This document shows, one piece after another, positions 9,001-18,158 of a DNA stretch of 55,718 nucleotides. This stretch comes from Desulfobacteraceae bacterium (GTDB lineage Bacteria; Desulfobacterota; Desulfobacteria; Desulfobacterales; RPRI01): assembly GCA_003818505.1 (NCBI GenBank), contig RPRI01000026.1, positions 1-55,718 of the forward strand, in the 5' to 3' direction. Positions within the stretch are counted from its first letter, which is position 1; the number at the start of each line of letters is the position of its first letter. A model generated the notes under the pieces. It was not told where the DNA came from, ran no database searches, and was given only the letters and a program-made list of their open reading frames with translations. The position numbers and the translations under genes are program-made.

Positions 9001-9223
9001 GACAGGATTAACAGGATGGACAGGATGTTGCCTGCCGGCCGGAAGCCGGACAGTCAATAATCCATCTCCTGCGGCGAAGGAGGCAAGCCGATGGAGAAAG
9101 AAGGCGTAACCCGCAAAGTAATCGATTGAGCTTATCGGCCTCCGATAAGCGAATGATTGTTTCGGGCCGCTCTTCTGGAGCGACCCGATTCAGTTGATCC
9201 GTCAAATCCTGTAGATCCTGTCA
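9001..9223. repeat. Miniature inverted-repeat element, family D
   Basis: The left end (GACAGGATTAACAGGATGGAC, 9001-9020 region) and right end (GTCAAATCCTGTAGATCCTGTC, 9201-9222 region) are imperfect inverted repeats built from the short unit ACAGGAT. Inside, GCTTATCGG (9130-9138) and CCGATAAGC (9142-9150) form a perfect 9-base hairpin with a 3-base loop. No coding capacity. The element fills the gap between the PHP-protein and WbqC-like genes. Confidence 0.6.
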
Positions 9224-9254
9224 GATAATTTTCTGTAGTGAGGAACAATTAAAG

Positions 9255-9938
9255 ATGATAATTTCCGCGCATCAACCTCAGTATCTGCCGTGGCTTGGTT
9301 ATTTCGACAAGATCAGGATGGCGGATATCTTTGTTCTCCTTGATAATGTCCAGTTCAAGAAAAATGAGTGGCAGAACCGAAACAGGATTAAGACCGCAAG
9401 CGGCTTGCAATGGCTGACCGTTCCTGTTATGTATAAATATCCCCAGTTGATTAAAGAGGTTGAAATCAATAACAGGGATAAATGGCAGCACCGTCATAGG
9501 CAGGCAATTATATCGAATTATAAAAAGGCTCCATGCTGGTCTCTGCTTGAAGAATTTTTTGAAGAGATATTTTCACCGAAATGGGAGAACATTTCTCAAC
9601 TAAATATTCATGCGGTCAAGAGACTTGCCGGAATTCTGGGCATTAAGACGTTGATTTATATAGCCTCTGAACTTGGAGAATTTCCTGAAAATCCCGACGA
9701 TAGACTTATTGCGATTACAAAACATTTTAATGGAGATACATATCTGGCTGGAAGCGGGGGAAGGGAATACATGGATATGGCGAAATATGCACAAAATAGC
9801 ATAAAGGTCATTTTCCAGGAGTATAAACATCCTGTTTACAACCAACTTTTTGGTGATTTTGAGCCGTTTATGTCGGTTATTGACCTGCTTTTCAACCATG
9901 GCTATGAGAGTTTGAAAATTCTGGGAGGAGAGAAATGA
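9255..9938 (+). CDS. WbqC-like family protein
   Basis: A 227-residue protein. The opening ISAHQPQYLPWLGYFDKI is the hallmark of the WbqC family, followed by DIFVLLDNVQFKKNEWQNRN and LQWLTVPV. Members sit in O-antigen and exopolysaccharide loci and some are linked to attaching glycine or modifying amino sugars; the reaction here is not established. The gene overlaps the deacetylase start by four bases (ATGA), implying a shared transcript and probably a shared substrate. Confidence 0.82.
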   Translation: MIISAHQPQYLPWLGYFDKIRMADIFVLLDNVQFKKNEWQNRNRIKTASGLQWLTVPVMYKYPQLIKEVEINNRDKWQHRHRQAIISNYKKAPCWSLLEEFFEEIFSPKWENISQLNIHAVKRLAGILGIKTLIYIASELGEFPENPDDRLIAITKHFNGDTYLAGSGGREYMDMAKYAQNSIKVIFQEYKHPVYNQLFGDFEPFMSVIDLLFNHGYESLKILGGEK

Positions 9939-10552
9939 AAATATTGGCCATCGGCGCCCATCCTGATGATATTGAGGCAGGCTGCTCCGGTTCCCTGGCT
10001 AAATACGCAAGAAACGGACATGAAATCTACCTGCTAATCATGACGGAAGGCAGTATGGGCGGGGATGGTGCTATCAGAAAAGAAGAACAGATGAAGTCGG
10101 TAGAAATACTTAAGCCCAGGGAACTGATATGGGGGGGCTACAAGGACACGCTTCTTGCGCCCAATATGAACCGGATGGTGCATGAAATCGAGGTCGTTCT
10201 GAAGAAGATCAACCCCGACTTCATTTTCGTCCATTACGAGGACGACACGCATCAGGATCATCGGTCCCTCTCCAAGGCCACGATTTCTGCCACACGCTAC
10301 GTAAGGAATGTCCTTTTCTATGAAGGGCCTACAACCCAGAATTTTTCCCCTGCCGTTTTCGTTGACATCAGGGAAACTCTCGACGCGAAAATCGCAATGC
10401 TCATGGCACATTATTCACAGGTGCAGAGGACTAATATAGAGGGCGTTTCTATAACGGACATCGTCCGCTCCACGGCAGTCTTTCGCGGAATCCAGGGACG
10501 AGTGCAGTTCGCGGAGGCTTTTGTTCCACTGCGCCTGTTCATCAATATTTGA
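9935..10552 (+). CDS. PIG-L/LmbE family deacetylase
   Basis: A 205-residue protein. AIGAHPDDIEAGCSGSLA near the N-terminus is the AHPDD zinc-binding and catalytic motif, and HQDHRSLSKAT at ~107 gives the further histidine ligands. The family removes N-acetyl groups from sugars such as GlcNAc derivatives, here probably on a nucleotide- or lipid-linked sugar in the polysaccharide pathway. Its TGA stop lies in a 13-base sequence that is repeated at 10701-10713, on the far side of a miniature element. Confidence 0.85.
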   Translation: MKILAIGAHPDDIEAGCSGSLAKYARNGHEIYLLIMTEGSMGGDGAIRKEEQMKSVEILKPRELIWGGYKDTLLAPNMNRMVHEIEVVLKKINPDFIFVHYEDDTHQDHRSLSKATISATRYVRNVLFYEGPTTQNFSPAVFVDIRETLDAKIAMLMAHYSQVQRTNIEGVSITDIVRSTAVFRGIQGRVQFAEAFVPLRLFINI

Positions 10553-10704
10553 CGGCTTCGTAAAAAGTCATTCTGCTTAAGTTACACTTCATCTTTCGTC
10601 ATTGCAGCGTACGAGAATGTACGCTTCATTCCTCAAGATTCGTGTGCCTTGCATAATGAGCTTTTTACTTTGCCGTCTAAAATATGATTTTTTACGAGAG
10701 CATC
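10551..10704. repeat. Miniature inverted-repeat element, family B, with flanking 13-base direct repeat
   Basis: The left end GACGGCTTCGTAAAAAGTC (10551-10569) is complementary with mismatches to two possible right ends: 10660-10677 (GCTTTTTACTTTGCCGTC) and 10686-10704 (GATTTTTTACGAGAGCATC). CATCAATATTTGA occurs identically at 10540-10552 and 10701-10713, like a target-site duplication. The left copy contains the stop of the deacetylase gene, so insertion would have left that protein intact. Related material occurs at 43734-43862 and 52180-52199. Confidence 0.6.
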
Positions 10705-10739
10705 AATATTTGAATGCAAGTAAAGGATGATACTATTTG

Positions 10740-11783
10740 ATGGAAATTATTCCCCATTCCCGTCCCTCCATCGACCAGGAAGAAATAGCAGCGGTTGTCT
10801 CGGTTCTGCAATCCGGGCGGATTGCGCAGGGAGAACAGGTGCTTTCTTTCGAGAAGGCCCTTGCCTCGATGATCGGAGTCGCTGGCGCCGTTGCGGTTAA
10901 TTCCGGTACTGCCGCCCTGCACTTGGCCCTGCTGGCCCTGGGAATCGGTGAAAATGACGAGGTTGTTATACCCAGTTTTGTCTGCCCGGCCCTCCTTAAC
11001 TCTATCCGATATGTCCGGGCCGTACCGGTTCCGGCCGATATCAACCCTGAGACCTTCAACATGGATGTTCCGGATATCCGGAAACGTCTGACGGGAAAAA
11101 CGAAAGCCATCATAATTCCACACATATTCGGTTTGCCGGCAGATATCAGGGAGATTGTTTCTCTGGGGGTTCCGGTCGTAGAGGATTGCGCTCAGTCACT
11201 GGGGAGTAGCTATGATGGGTTGCCGACCGGAAGCTTTGGCGCATTGTCCGTTTTCTCTTTCTATGCAACCAAGGTGATCTGCACAGGAGAAGGGGGGATG
11301 ATCGCTTCAGGTGATTCGCAGTTACTCCAAAAAATCAGGGATTTGCGTGATTACGATGAAAAAGATGACTCGCGCCTGCGCTATAACTACAAGCTGACCG
11401 ATTTACAGGCGGCCATGGGATTGACTCAGCTCCGGAAACTACCGGTCCTGATCGGACGCCGTCGGGCAATTGCCGGGCGATATAATGAATTCTTTCGTGA
11501 ACATCTCTTACCCGTGCCTGTTTCTCCTTCGGACCGTGAGCATATCTATTACCGTTATATCATCAGAACCAGGCACCTTTCGAAGCTGCTCGATGCCGGC
11601 AGGGATGCAGGGATCGCTTACCGGAGACCGGTCTTCAAACCTCTCCATCATTACCTTGGAATGACAGGTTATCCGAAGACCGATGAGGCTTTTCTCGGGA
11701 CCGTTTCCATTCCGATCTATCCATCTCTGCGAGACACAGAGGTTAAAACTGTACTTAATCATCTTCAATCCATTCTGAAATGA
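10740..11783 (+). CDS. DegT/DnrJ/EryC1/StrS aminotransferase
   Basis: A 347-residue PLP enzyme of normal length. EIIPHSRPSIDQEEIAAV is the typical start, VNSGTAALHLALLALGIGENDEVVIPSFVCPA the cofactor-phosphate and substrate region, VVEDCAQSLGSSY the PLP ring-binding aspartate region, and FYATKVICTGEGGMI supplies the Schiff-base lysine at ~178. It transaminates a nucleotide-linked keto-sugar, making an amino sugar that the neighbouring deacetylase and transferases could use. I prefer ATG 10740 over TTG 10737; an AAAGG ribosome-binding site lies about 13 bases upstream. Confidence 0.87.
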   Translation: MEIIPHSRPSIDQEEIAAVVSVLQSGRIAQGEQVLSFEKALASMIGVAGAVAVNSGTAALHLALLALGIGENDEVVIPSFVCPALLNSIRYVRAVPVPADINPETFNMDVPDIRKRLTGKTKAIIIPHIFGLPADIREIVSLGVPVVEDCAQSLGSSYDGLPTGSFGALSVFSFYATKVICTGEGGMIASGDSQLLQKIRDLRDYDEKDDSRLRYNYKLTDLQAAMGLTQLRKLPVLIGRRRAIAGRYNEFFREHLLPVPVSPSDREHIYYRYIIRTRHLSKLLDAGRDAGIAYRRPVFKPLHHYLGMTGYPKTDEAFLGTVSIPIYPSLRDTEVKTVLNHLQSILK

Positions 11784-11793
11784 GGTTACCGGC

Positions 11794-12942
11794 ATGTTCT
11801 CCAGTGAAAGGTCATGGAAGGCTTCGTTCCAGCGGATATTCTGGATATCGGCCCTGATAGTTTTCGTCATGCTCCTTGTTCCTCCCGTCCGTTATATGTT
11901 TTTCGAACATATCGGCCGCTGGCTTTATATCCTGCTTTTTGCTTTTTCCACCTCCGCCATGCTCACGCCTGTCATGATGGCCATTGCCACAAAAGCCGAA
12001 ATCGTCGATATCCCCGGAGGCCGGAAGATCCATTCCGAGGTAACTCCCCTGCTCGGCGGCGTTGCCATTATCATCTCTTTTATCTCCGCTATCCTCTCCA
12101 ACATGATCCTTGATACCCGGATCATCGCCCTGATTGCTGGAGGTGCGGTCGTGGCGATAGTCGGGCTGGTCGACGACTGGAAAAATATCCGGGCCGGCTA
12201 CAAGCTCTTCATCCAGATTCTCGTCGTTATCATCCTGATCCGTTCCGGGATCATCCTCGACCTCTTTCCGATACATACCACCTGGGGCTATCTTTTAAAC
12301 GCAGCTCTTTCCATAATCTGGATCGTGGGTCTGACCAATGCCATGAATTTCATCGACGGCATGGATGGTTTGGCTACTGGCGTCAGCGCGATCATCTCCC
12401 TTTTTCTGGGGCTTGTTGCTTTTCAGACCAATCAGCCGTTCATGGGATGGATCTCCATCGCCATGATGGGAAGCTGCCTCGGTTTCCTTCCATTCAATTT
12501 CAGTCTGAGAAAACGGGCAGCGATTTTCTTAGGCGATGCCGGGAGCACATTCGTCGGGTTTGTCCTTTCATCCCTGGCCATCAAGGCAGACTGGGCCGAC
12601 AACAATCCCATTGTCTCTTTTGCCACCCCGGTTCTAATCTTCTGGGTCCTGATTTATGACATGGCCTATATCAGTATAGAGCGCGTCATCTCCGGCAAGG
12701 TTAAAAGTTTCAAGAACTGGATCGATTATGTGGGTACCGATCATATTCATCACCGCCTTCTTGCCGTCTTCGGCGACAGGAGAAAAACGGTTCTTTTCAT
12801 CTTTTTTCTCTGTGCAACCTTATGCATCAGTGCGATTACACTGAGGAATGCCCGCCTTATAGACGGAATCCTTACGGTTCTGCAGGCATTCCTTATTACC
12901 GTAATTGTTTCTATTCTTGAATATTCAGGCCGCAGAAGGTAA
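11794..12942 (+). CDS. WecA/MraY-type undecaprenyl-phosphate sugar-1-phosphate transferase
   Basis: A 382-residue polytopic membrane protein (about ten or eleven hydrophobic helices). Family motifs appear in order: GLVDDWKNI (the metal-binding DD), NAMNFIDGMDGLATG, GDAGSTFVGFVL and HIHHRLL. The enzyme moves a HexNAc-1-phosphate from UDP to undecaprenyl phosphate, starting glycan assembly at the inner face of the cytoplasmic membrane. GAGGT precedes the ATG. As the likely initiating enzyme of the locus it gives the preceding glycosyltransferases their lipid-linked substrate. Peptidoglycan MraY is less likely because no mur genes are near. Confidence 0.85.
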   Translation: MFSSERSWKASFQRIFWISALIVFVMLLVPPVRYMFFEHIGRWLYILLFAFSTSAMLTPVMMAIATKAEIVDIPGGRKIHSEVTPLLGGVAIIISFISAILSNMILDTRIIALIAGGAVVAIVGLVDDWKNIRAGYKLFIQILVVIILIRSGIILDLFPIHTTWGYLLNAALSIIWIVGLTNAMNFIDGMDGLATGVSAIISLFLGLVAFQTNQPFMGWISIAMMGSCLGFLPFNFSLRKRAAIFLGDAGSTFVGFVLSSLAIKADWADNNPIVSFATPVLIFWVLIYDMAYISIERVISGKVKSFKNWIDYVGTDHIHHRLLAVFGDRRKTVLFIFFLCATLCISAITLRNARLIDGILTVLQAFLITVIVSILEYSGRRR

Positions 12943-13039
12943 AATATTGGAAGAAAGGGGTCAAGGATTCCAGGGTTCAAGTGATCGAGAATGCGATGGC
13001 AACAGCCCATACCCACATTGCTTCAGATCAGGTGTTGTG

Positions 13040-13049
13040 CAAAGGTCTC
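13040..13049. repeat. Solitary family A terminal repeat
   Basis: CAAAGGTCTC is identical to the right terminal repeat of the 6075 and 35161 elements. No matching GAGACCTTTG partner is found to the left, so this is at most a decayed end. It lies just upstream of the ribosome-binding site of the activase gene. Confidence 0.3.
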
Positions 13050-13060
13050 AAAGAGGTGTT

Positions 13061-16000
13061 ATGAAAAGGTCTCGCGCTGAAAAGATAAGATCACTCGGAT
13101 TCTGCCTCGGTGCTTCGACTATTTCAGCTGTCTGGCTTGATGCTGAGCGGTGCCCTGGTACCGGGACATCCTGTTTTTCTCAGAATCCCCGGGTTGCGGG
13201 TTTTTTAACACTTCCCCATGAGGGCGATCCCAGACGCACTCTTCTTTCCGCGTTTAAGCAGGTCGGAAATTCTTTCGACAGGATAGCCGCAACAGGCCGG
13301 AGATTTCATAAGCTTTTAAATTTATCCACTATTCCAGAACCGGAAGCGGTTGAATATGCGTACGGATTTGTAAAATCTCCGGTAATTTCCTCTCCGGCCA
13401 TTGTCTCTGCGGGCGGTGAAACATTCATGGTTTATGTACTGGACGGCTCCGGAAGAATATCGAATGTTTGCACAGGTAACAAGTGCGCTTCCGGCACGGG
13501 CGAGTTTTTTTTACAGCAGCTCCGGAGAATGAATGTTTCTATGGAAGAGGCTGCTACCTGGGCGGTATCGGAAGAGCCTCATAATGTTTCCGGCCGGTGT
13601 TCCGTTTTCTGCAAATCGGATTGCACCCACGCTACGAATAAAGGCGTGCCAAAGTCAAAGGTTGCCTCAGGCCTCTGCAAAATGATGGCAAACAAGATTC
13701 TGGAGCTCTTAAAAAAGGTGAAAAGAGAAAATATCATGATCACCGGCGGGACAACCAAAAACAGGATGATGATAGAATACCTGCAAAGAGAGATTCAGGG
13801 CCTGATCGTTCCAAGAGAGGCCCCTTATTTTGAAGCTCTTGGAGCGGCATTGTGGGCTCTTGAACATGAAACTCTCTTCCTGTCCGGAATGGATGCTTTG
13901 TTTAAAAACGAAGCGATATCCTTTGAAATGCTTTTACCGTTAAAAAAATTTGAAGATATGGTGGAATTCAAAACCATGTCTACAGGCGAAATCAGGGCGG
14001 GTGACGACTGCACCTTTGGTCTTGATGTCGGTTCGACTACGACAAAGGCCGTTCTTTTGCGGAACAGAGATGATGCAATTCTCGAATCGGTTTACCTTCG
14101 GACAAACGGTGATCCGGTGGGAGCTTCAAAAAAGTGCTATGAACATATAATCAAAGAGGTTGAAAAGAAGGCGCCTCTTTCGGAAATATCAATTGAAGGC
14201 TTAGGGGTATGCGGCTCAGGCCGTCAGATCGCGGGCCTTCACGCGCTGACGGACGGTATCATAAATGAAATAATCGCCCATGCGGAGGCTGCTGTATATT
14301 TCGATCCTAAAGTCGATACGATATTTGAAATAGGGGGGCAGGACGCAAAGTACACATACATTACCAATTCAGTGCCTTCGGATTATGCCATGAACGAGGC
14401 ATGTTCAGCCGGCACAGGCTCTTTCCTGGAAGAATCGGCTCATGAAACTCTTGGAATAAAGATGGAAGATATAGCCGGTGTCGCCCTGAGAGGATCGAAG
14501 CCGCCGAACTTCAATGATCAATGCGCAGCCTTCATATCCTCTGATATTAAAAATGCCATTCATGAAGGATTAAAACACGAAGATATTGTTGCTGGGCTCG
14601 TATACTCGATTTGCATGAATTATTCCAACAGGGTCAAGGGAAACAGGCCCGTAGGTGAGAAAGTATTTATGCAGGGAGGGGTATGTTACAACCGGGCTGT
14701 TCCTCTTGCCATGGCGGCTTTAGTCGGGAAGCCTATTGTTGTGCCTCCGGAGCCGGGTCTTATGGGAGCTTTCGGAGCCGCTCTGGTGGTCAAAAAAAGA
14801 ATCGAAACGGGCTTGATGCAAAAAAAGCTTTTTGATCTTAAAGCGCTTGCAGACCGGGAGGTCAGGTACGGCAAGACATTCATATGCAAGGGAGAAAAAA
14901 ATGAATGCGACCGGCGCTGCAATATAGCGATAATAGAACTTGAGAATAAAAAATATCCTTTTGGGGGCGCCTGCAACCGTTACTATAACCTGCGCCATAA
15001 TATAAAAAGCGATGCCGATAAGCTTGACCTTGTCCGAGTCCGGCAGAAGCTTGTTTTTGGAAAATATGCTGCTTCACATTTAACCCCGATAAATGGGATA
15101 AGTAAGTCTATGAGATTCTTTCCTGCCACTCTTTCCAGTACCCCCTTGAGGGATAAAAAAACGCAGGAACGAATCTCTTCCTTACTAAACGGATCAAAGA
15201 AAGGACTGAAGGGCCGGATCGGAATAAACAGAAGCTTTCTTGTCAATACTTACTATCCCTTATATTCAAACTTTTTCCGTGAAATCGGATTTGAACCCGT
15301 AATTCCCATGATTCCTTCGAAAGAGGGAGTAGATCAGAAGAACGCTGCGTTTTGTTATCCGGTTGAGCAGGCGCATGGTTTTTTCTGGTCTCTCATTTCG
15401 GGCAGTGATGTTCCGGAGTTCATCTTTCTACCTCATTTTAAAGCCGTGCCTGTCACAAACGGGTATGGAAGTTCACAGGTCTGTCCTCTCGTTCAGGGGG
15501 AAACATTTTATCTTCAAACCACATTCAGAAAGAAGATTGAAGAGCTAAGGAGAAAAGGCGTAAAAATCCTCGATCCTCTTATTGATCTTACCAAAGGGAT
15601 AGAAGCCGCAAAAGAGCCTCTTCTTAAAACTGCTAAATCGATGGGATTGCCCTTGAGGGATGCTGAAAAAGCATTTCATGCAGCGGCTGATGCCCAGGAG
15701 AACTGCTTTAATGAGATGAGGTCTATAGGTAATGAAACCCTGAAAGAACTTGAAAAAGATCCTGAAAAATTAGGCGTAGTGATTTTTGGCAGGCCATACA
15801 ACGGCTTTGTTGAGGAAGCCCACATGGGAATACCGCGTAAATTTGCATCGAGAGGCATCAGTGTTTTGCCGTTTGATTTTCTCGATTTTGATAATGAAGA
15901 CGGCAAACGCCACATGTACTGGGGAATGGGACAGATGCTGCTTAAAGCCGGAAAAGTTGTACAGCGCCATCCACAGCTTTTCGGCACATATATAACCAAT

Positions 16001-17539
16001 TTTTCCTGCGGTCCTGATTCGTTTATTATAGGGTATTTCAGGGACCTGATGGGAAGAAAACCGTCATTAACCCTTGAGCTCGACAGCCATACCGCCGATG
16101 CCGGGCTGGAAACGAGAATCGAAGCTTTTATTGATATTGTTAATTCATACAGGCAGCTTCTTTCCGAAAAAAAGATTACGGGAATGAAAAGGAGATTTAT
16201 ACCGGCAAGGGTGGCTTTTGAAAACGGGATGCCGGGAGTAATTACATCGTCCGGCAATGTCCTGCCGATGAACGATCCGGGTGTTAAGATTCTGTTGCCT
16301 TCCATGGGCAGACTCGCAACAGAATCGTTTGCGGCGGTATTCGGAGGGAAAGGCTATAATGTTGTGGCGCATCCTCCGGCCGATAAAGCTGTTCTAAAGC
16401 TGGGTCGGGCCAACACCTCCTGCAAGGAGTGCCTGCCCCTGATACTGACCACCGGAACCCTTCTTAATTGCATAAATAACGGAAGATCGAAGGGAGAGGT
16501 TCTGGTTTATTTCATGCCGACCTCTTCCGGCCCATGCAGGTTCGGACAATACCACATTTTTATGGAGGATCTTATTGCAAGGCTCGGTATTCCTGATGTA
16601 GCAATGTTCTCACTTACTTCCGAGAATTCATACGGAGGAATGGGGAACGATTTTCACAAAAAAGGCTGGTGGGGTGTTGTAATATCGGATGTGATGGAAG
16701 ATATACGTTCAATGATTCTGGCAAATGCGCTTGATCGTGATTCAGCTCTGGATCTTTTTGAAAAGGAATGGAGTTTGATTTTGAATGAACTTGGGAATGG
16801 GGACTTTACCAGTTTGAGAAAGAAGTTAAAGGAGAGCTGCGGAAACTTTAAAGCGCTTCCGATGAAACTCCTGCCGGATGAAGTCCCGAGGATATCTCTT
16901 GTCGGGGAGATATTTGTCCGGAGGGATTCCATATCAAGACAGAATCTGACGGAGAAACTTGCGGATATGGGATTTGCAACCGTTTGCTCTCCGATTGCCG
17001 AGTGGCTTCATTATTGCGATTATCTGGTTGATAAAAACCTTGTTGATGCAAAGATGTCGGGTCGTGAAAAACTCTCTTTTGCCTTTAAAAAGAGGATCAT
17101 GAGAAACTATGAGAAAAGCATCAAGAAAATCTTTTCGCTTTCGGGACTGGTGCATGCCGGACATGTAAATGCAGAATCGATTGTAAAAACAGCCATGCCG
17201 TACATATCGGATAATCTTACCGGTGAAGCGGTTTTGACTGTTGGAAGCGCTTTGGCCGAGATTGCTTCTCATGCCTGCGGCGTAATTGCAATAGGACCTT
17301 TCGGATGCATGCCGAACAGGCTGTCGGAAGCGATACTGACCGAGGTAATGAACCGGGAAGGCAAACTTGCAGCCGAGCCGGACAACAGGCGCCTCAGAAA
17401 CGTTCTCTCCGATGTGGATAATCTCCCTTTTCTTGCAATTGAAAGCGACGGATCTCCATTTCCTCAGCTTATAACCGCAAAGCTTGATGCTTTCTCCCTG
17501 CAGGCGAAAAGGCTTCACTCAGCGATGATGAGGAATTAA
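13061..17539 (+). CDS. 2-hydroxyacyl-CoA dehydratase-type activase/dehydratase fusion protein
   Basis: A 1492-residue protein. The start is at ATG 13061, which follows AGAGGT; the frame is open further upstream from 12905 without support. Two ASKHA ATPase (BadF/BcrA/HgdC) modules occur: residues ~9-310, opening with LGFCLGASTISAVWLD and containing NKCASGTGEFFLQQL, and ~319-590, with FGLDVGSTTTKAVLL and GGQDAKYT at ~425. After a cysteine-bearing linker (CNRYYNL at ~636) comes a DUF2229-like block (GINRSFLVNTYYPLY) and an HgdB/HgdA-like region with FGRPYNGFVEEAHMG at ~905 and NTSCKECLPL at ~1118. Relatives use ATP to drive low-potential electron injection into radical dehydratases or reductases; this protein's substrate is unknown. 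No partner gene adjoins it. Confidence 0.8.
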   Translation: MKRSRAEKIRSLGFCLGASTISAVWLDAERCPGTGTSCFSQNPRVAGFLTLPHEGDPRRTLLSAFKQVGNSFDRIAATGRRFHKLLNLSTIPEPEAVEYAYGFVKSPVISSPAIVSAGGETFMVYVLDGSGRISNVCTGNKCASGTGEFFLQQLRRMNVSMEEAATWAVSEEPHNVSGRCSVFCKSDCTHATNKGVPKSKVASGLCKMMANKILELLKKVKRENIMITGGTTKNRMMIEYLQREIQGLIVPREAPYFEALGAALWALEHETLFLSGMDALFKNEAISFEMLLPLKKFEDMVEFKTMSTGEIRAGDDCTFGLDVGSTTTKAVLLRNRDDAILESVYLRTNGDPVGASKKCYEHIIKEVEKKAPLSEISIEGLGVCGSGRQIAGLHALTDGIINEIIAHAEAAVYFDPKVDTIFEIGGQDAKYTYITNSVPSDYAMNEACSAGTGSFLEESAHETLGIKMEDIAGVALRGSKPPNFNDQCAAFISSDIKNAIHEGLKHEDIVAGLVYSICMNYSNRVKGNRPVGEKVFMQGGVCYNRAVPLAMAALVGKPIVVPPEPGLMGAFGAALVVKKRIETGLMQKKLFDLKALADREVRYGKTFICKGEKNECDRRCNIAIIELENKKYPFGGACNRYYNLRHNIKSDADKLDLVRVRQKLVFGKYAASHLTPINGISKSMRFFPATLSSTPLRDKKTQERISSLLNGSKKGLKGRIGINRSFLVNTYYPLYSNFFREIGFEPVIPMIPSKEGVDQKNAAFCYPVEQAHGFFWSLISGSDVPEFIFLPHFKAVPVTNGYGSSQVCPLVQGETFYLQTTFRKKIEELRRKGVKILDPLIDLTKGIEAAKEPLLKTAKSMGLPLRDAEKAFHAAADAQENCFNEMRSIGNETLKELEKDPEKLGVVIFGRPYNGFVEEAHMGIPRKFASRGISVLPFDFLDFDNEDGKRHMYWGMGQMLLKAGKVVQRHPQLFGTYITNFSCGPDSFIIGYFRDLMGRKPSLTLELDSHTADAGLETRIEAFIDIVNSYRQLLSEKKITGMKRRFIPARVAFENGMPGVITSSGNVLPMNDPGVKILLPSMGRLATESFAAVFGGKGYNVVAHPPADKAVLKLGRANTSCKECLPLILTTGTLLNCINNGRSKGEVLVYFMPTSSGPCRFGQYHIFMEDLIARLGIPDVAMFSLTSENSYGGMGNDFHKKGWWGVVISDVMEDIRSMILANALDRDSALDLFEKEWSLILNELGNGDFTSLRKKLKESCGNFKALPMKLLPDEVPRISLVGEIFVRRDSISRQNLTEKLADMGFATVCSPIAEWLHYCDYLVDKNLVDAKMSGREKLSFAFKKRIMRNYEKSIKKIFSLSGLVHAGHVNAESIVKTAMPYISDNLTGEAVLTVGSALAEIASHACGVIAIGPFGCMPNRLSEAILTEVMNREGKLAAEPDNRRLRNVLSDVDNLPFLAIESDGSPFPQLITAKLDAFSLQAKRLHSAMMRN

Positions 17540-17604
17540 GGCATGAGGTACAAGTCGAGAGATGAGAGGCAACAAATTGTATTTAATGGATTAATATAAG
17601 CCTC

Positions 17605-17633
17605 TTGACAATAAAACAGCAACATAATATAGG
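17605..17633 (+). promoter_or_regulatory. Sigma-70 promoter of the 107-residue orphan gene
   Basis: TTGACA (17605-17610), a 17-base spacer and TATAGG (17628-17633). It lies ~120 bases upstream of the start at 17762, leaving a leader of about 120 bases. Confidence 0.65.
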
Positions 17634-17761
17634 AGTCACGTCTTTTTTGTCGTATGTGATGTTAATTTATTTGATGCGGCAAAAAAAATGTACAGGCTGG
17701 GATAATATTAATATTCAGGTTTATACATGAAAAACAGGTAATTTAAACAGGAGGTGCTTGC

Positions 17762-18085
17762 ATGGCGGATTATAATATCAATATTTTTTTGGATGATGAA
17801 AGATTTAAAAAAATTGAAGAGGTTCAGTTGGCCGACAAAGTTAAAATGATCGACGGGAAAAAGGCTATCCAGGTGCCTTTCACAGATAAGGAGCATAAAA
17901 AACTTATCAAAGGTTTTCCGGATCTGGCTTTCGATGCGTCCAATTCCTGTGTTATTCCGGAAAATCCCGATAAAATCCTTTTTGATATTGTTGTCAGCAT
18001 GAAGACCGTAGATGTTATGAAATTTGCAATTATGAAAATTTATAGTCCTCTTGCAGGAAAAGCGCCCCGGGCTGCAAGATACTAG
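17762..18085 (+). CDS. Small conserved-looking protein of unknown function
   Basis: A 107-residue protein, not recognised. An excellent AGGAGG lies seven bases before the ATG, a full sigma-70 promoter lies upstream and a strong terminator follows, so it is a well-expressed monocistronic gene. The protein is soluble and lysine- and aspartate-rich, has a single cysteine in SNSCVIPENPD, no signal peptide and no membrane helix. Predicted strands and helices (YNINIFLDD, KVKMI, AIQVPF, KILFDIVVSM) suggest a compact alpha/beta fold. It stands between the activase and the hydrogenase operon, with no overlap with either. Confidence 0.75.
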   Translation: MADYNINIFLDDERFKKIEEVQLADKVKMIDGKKAIQVPFTDKEHKKLIKGFPDLAFDASNSCVIPENPDKILFDIVVSMKTVDVMKFAIMKIYSPLAGKAPRAARY

Positions 18086-18125
18086 CCTGTTTTCCGGTTT
18101 GTTCCGGAATATACGGTATTTTTTA

Positions 18126-18158
18126 AAAGGGAAAGATCTTTTGATCTTTCCCTTTTTT
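18126..18158 (+). terminator. Rho-independent terminator
   Basis: GGGAAAGATC, a TTTT loop and GATCTTTCCC, followed by a T-run. It sits about 40 bases after the stop of the small gene at 17762. Confidence 0.85.

Noticed and set aside
12905-13060. Upstream extension of the activase gene
   Set aside because: The extra 52 residues lack family similarity, overlap the end of the transferase gene, and the ATG at 13061 has a proper ribosome-binding site.
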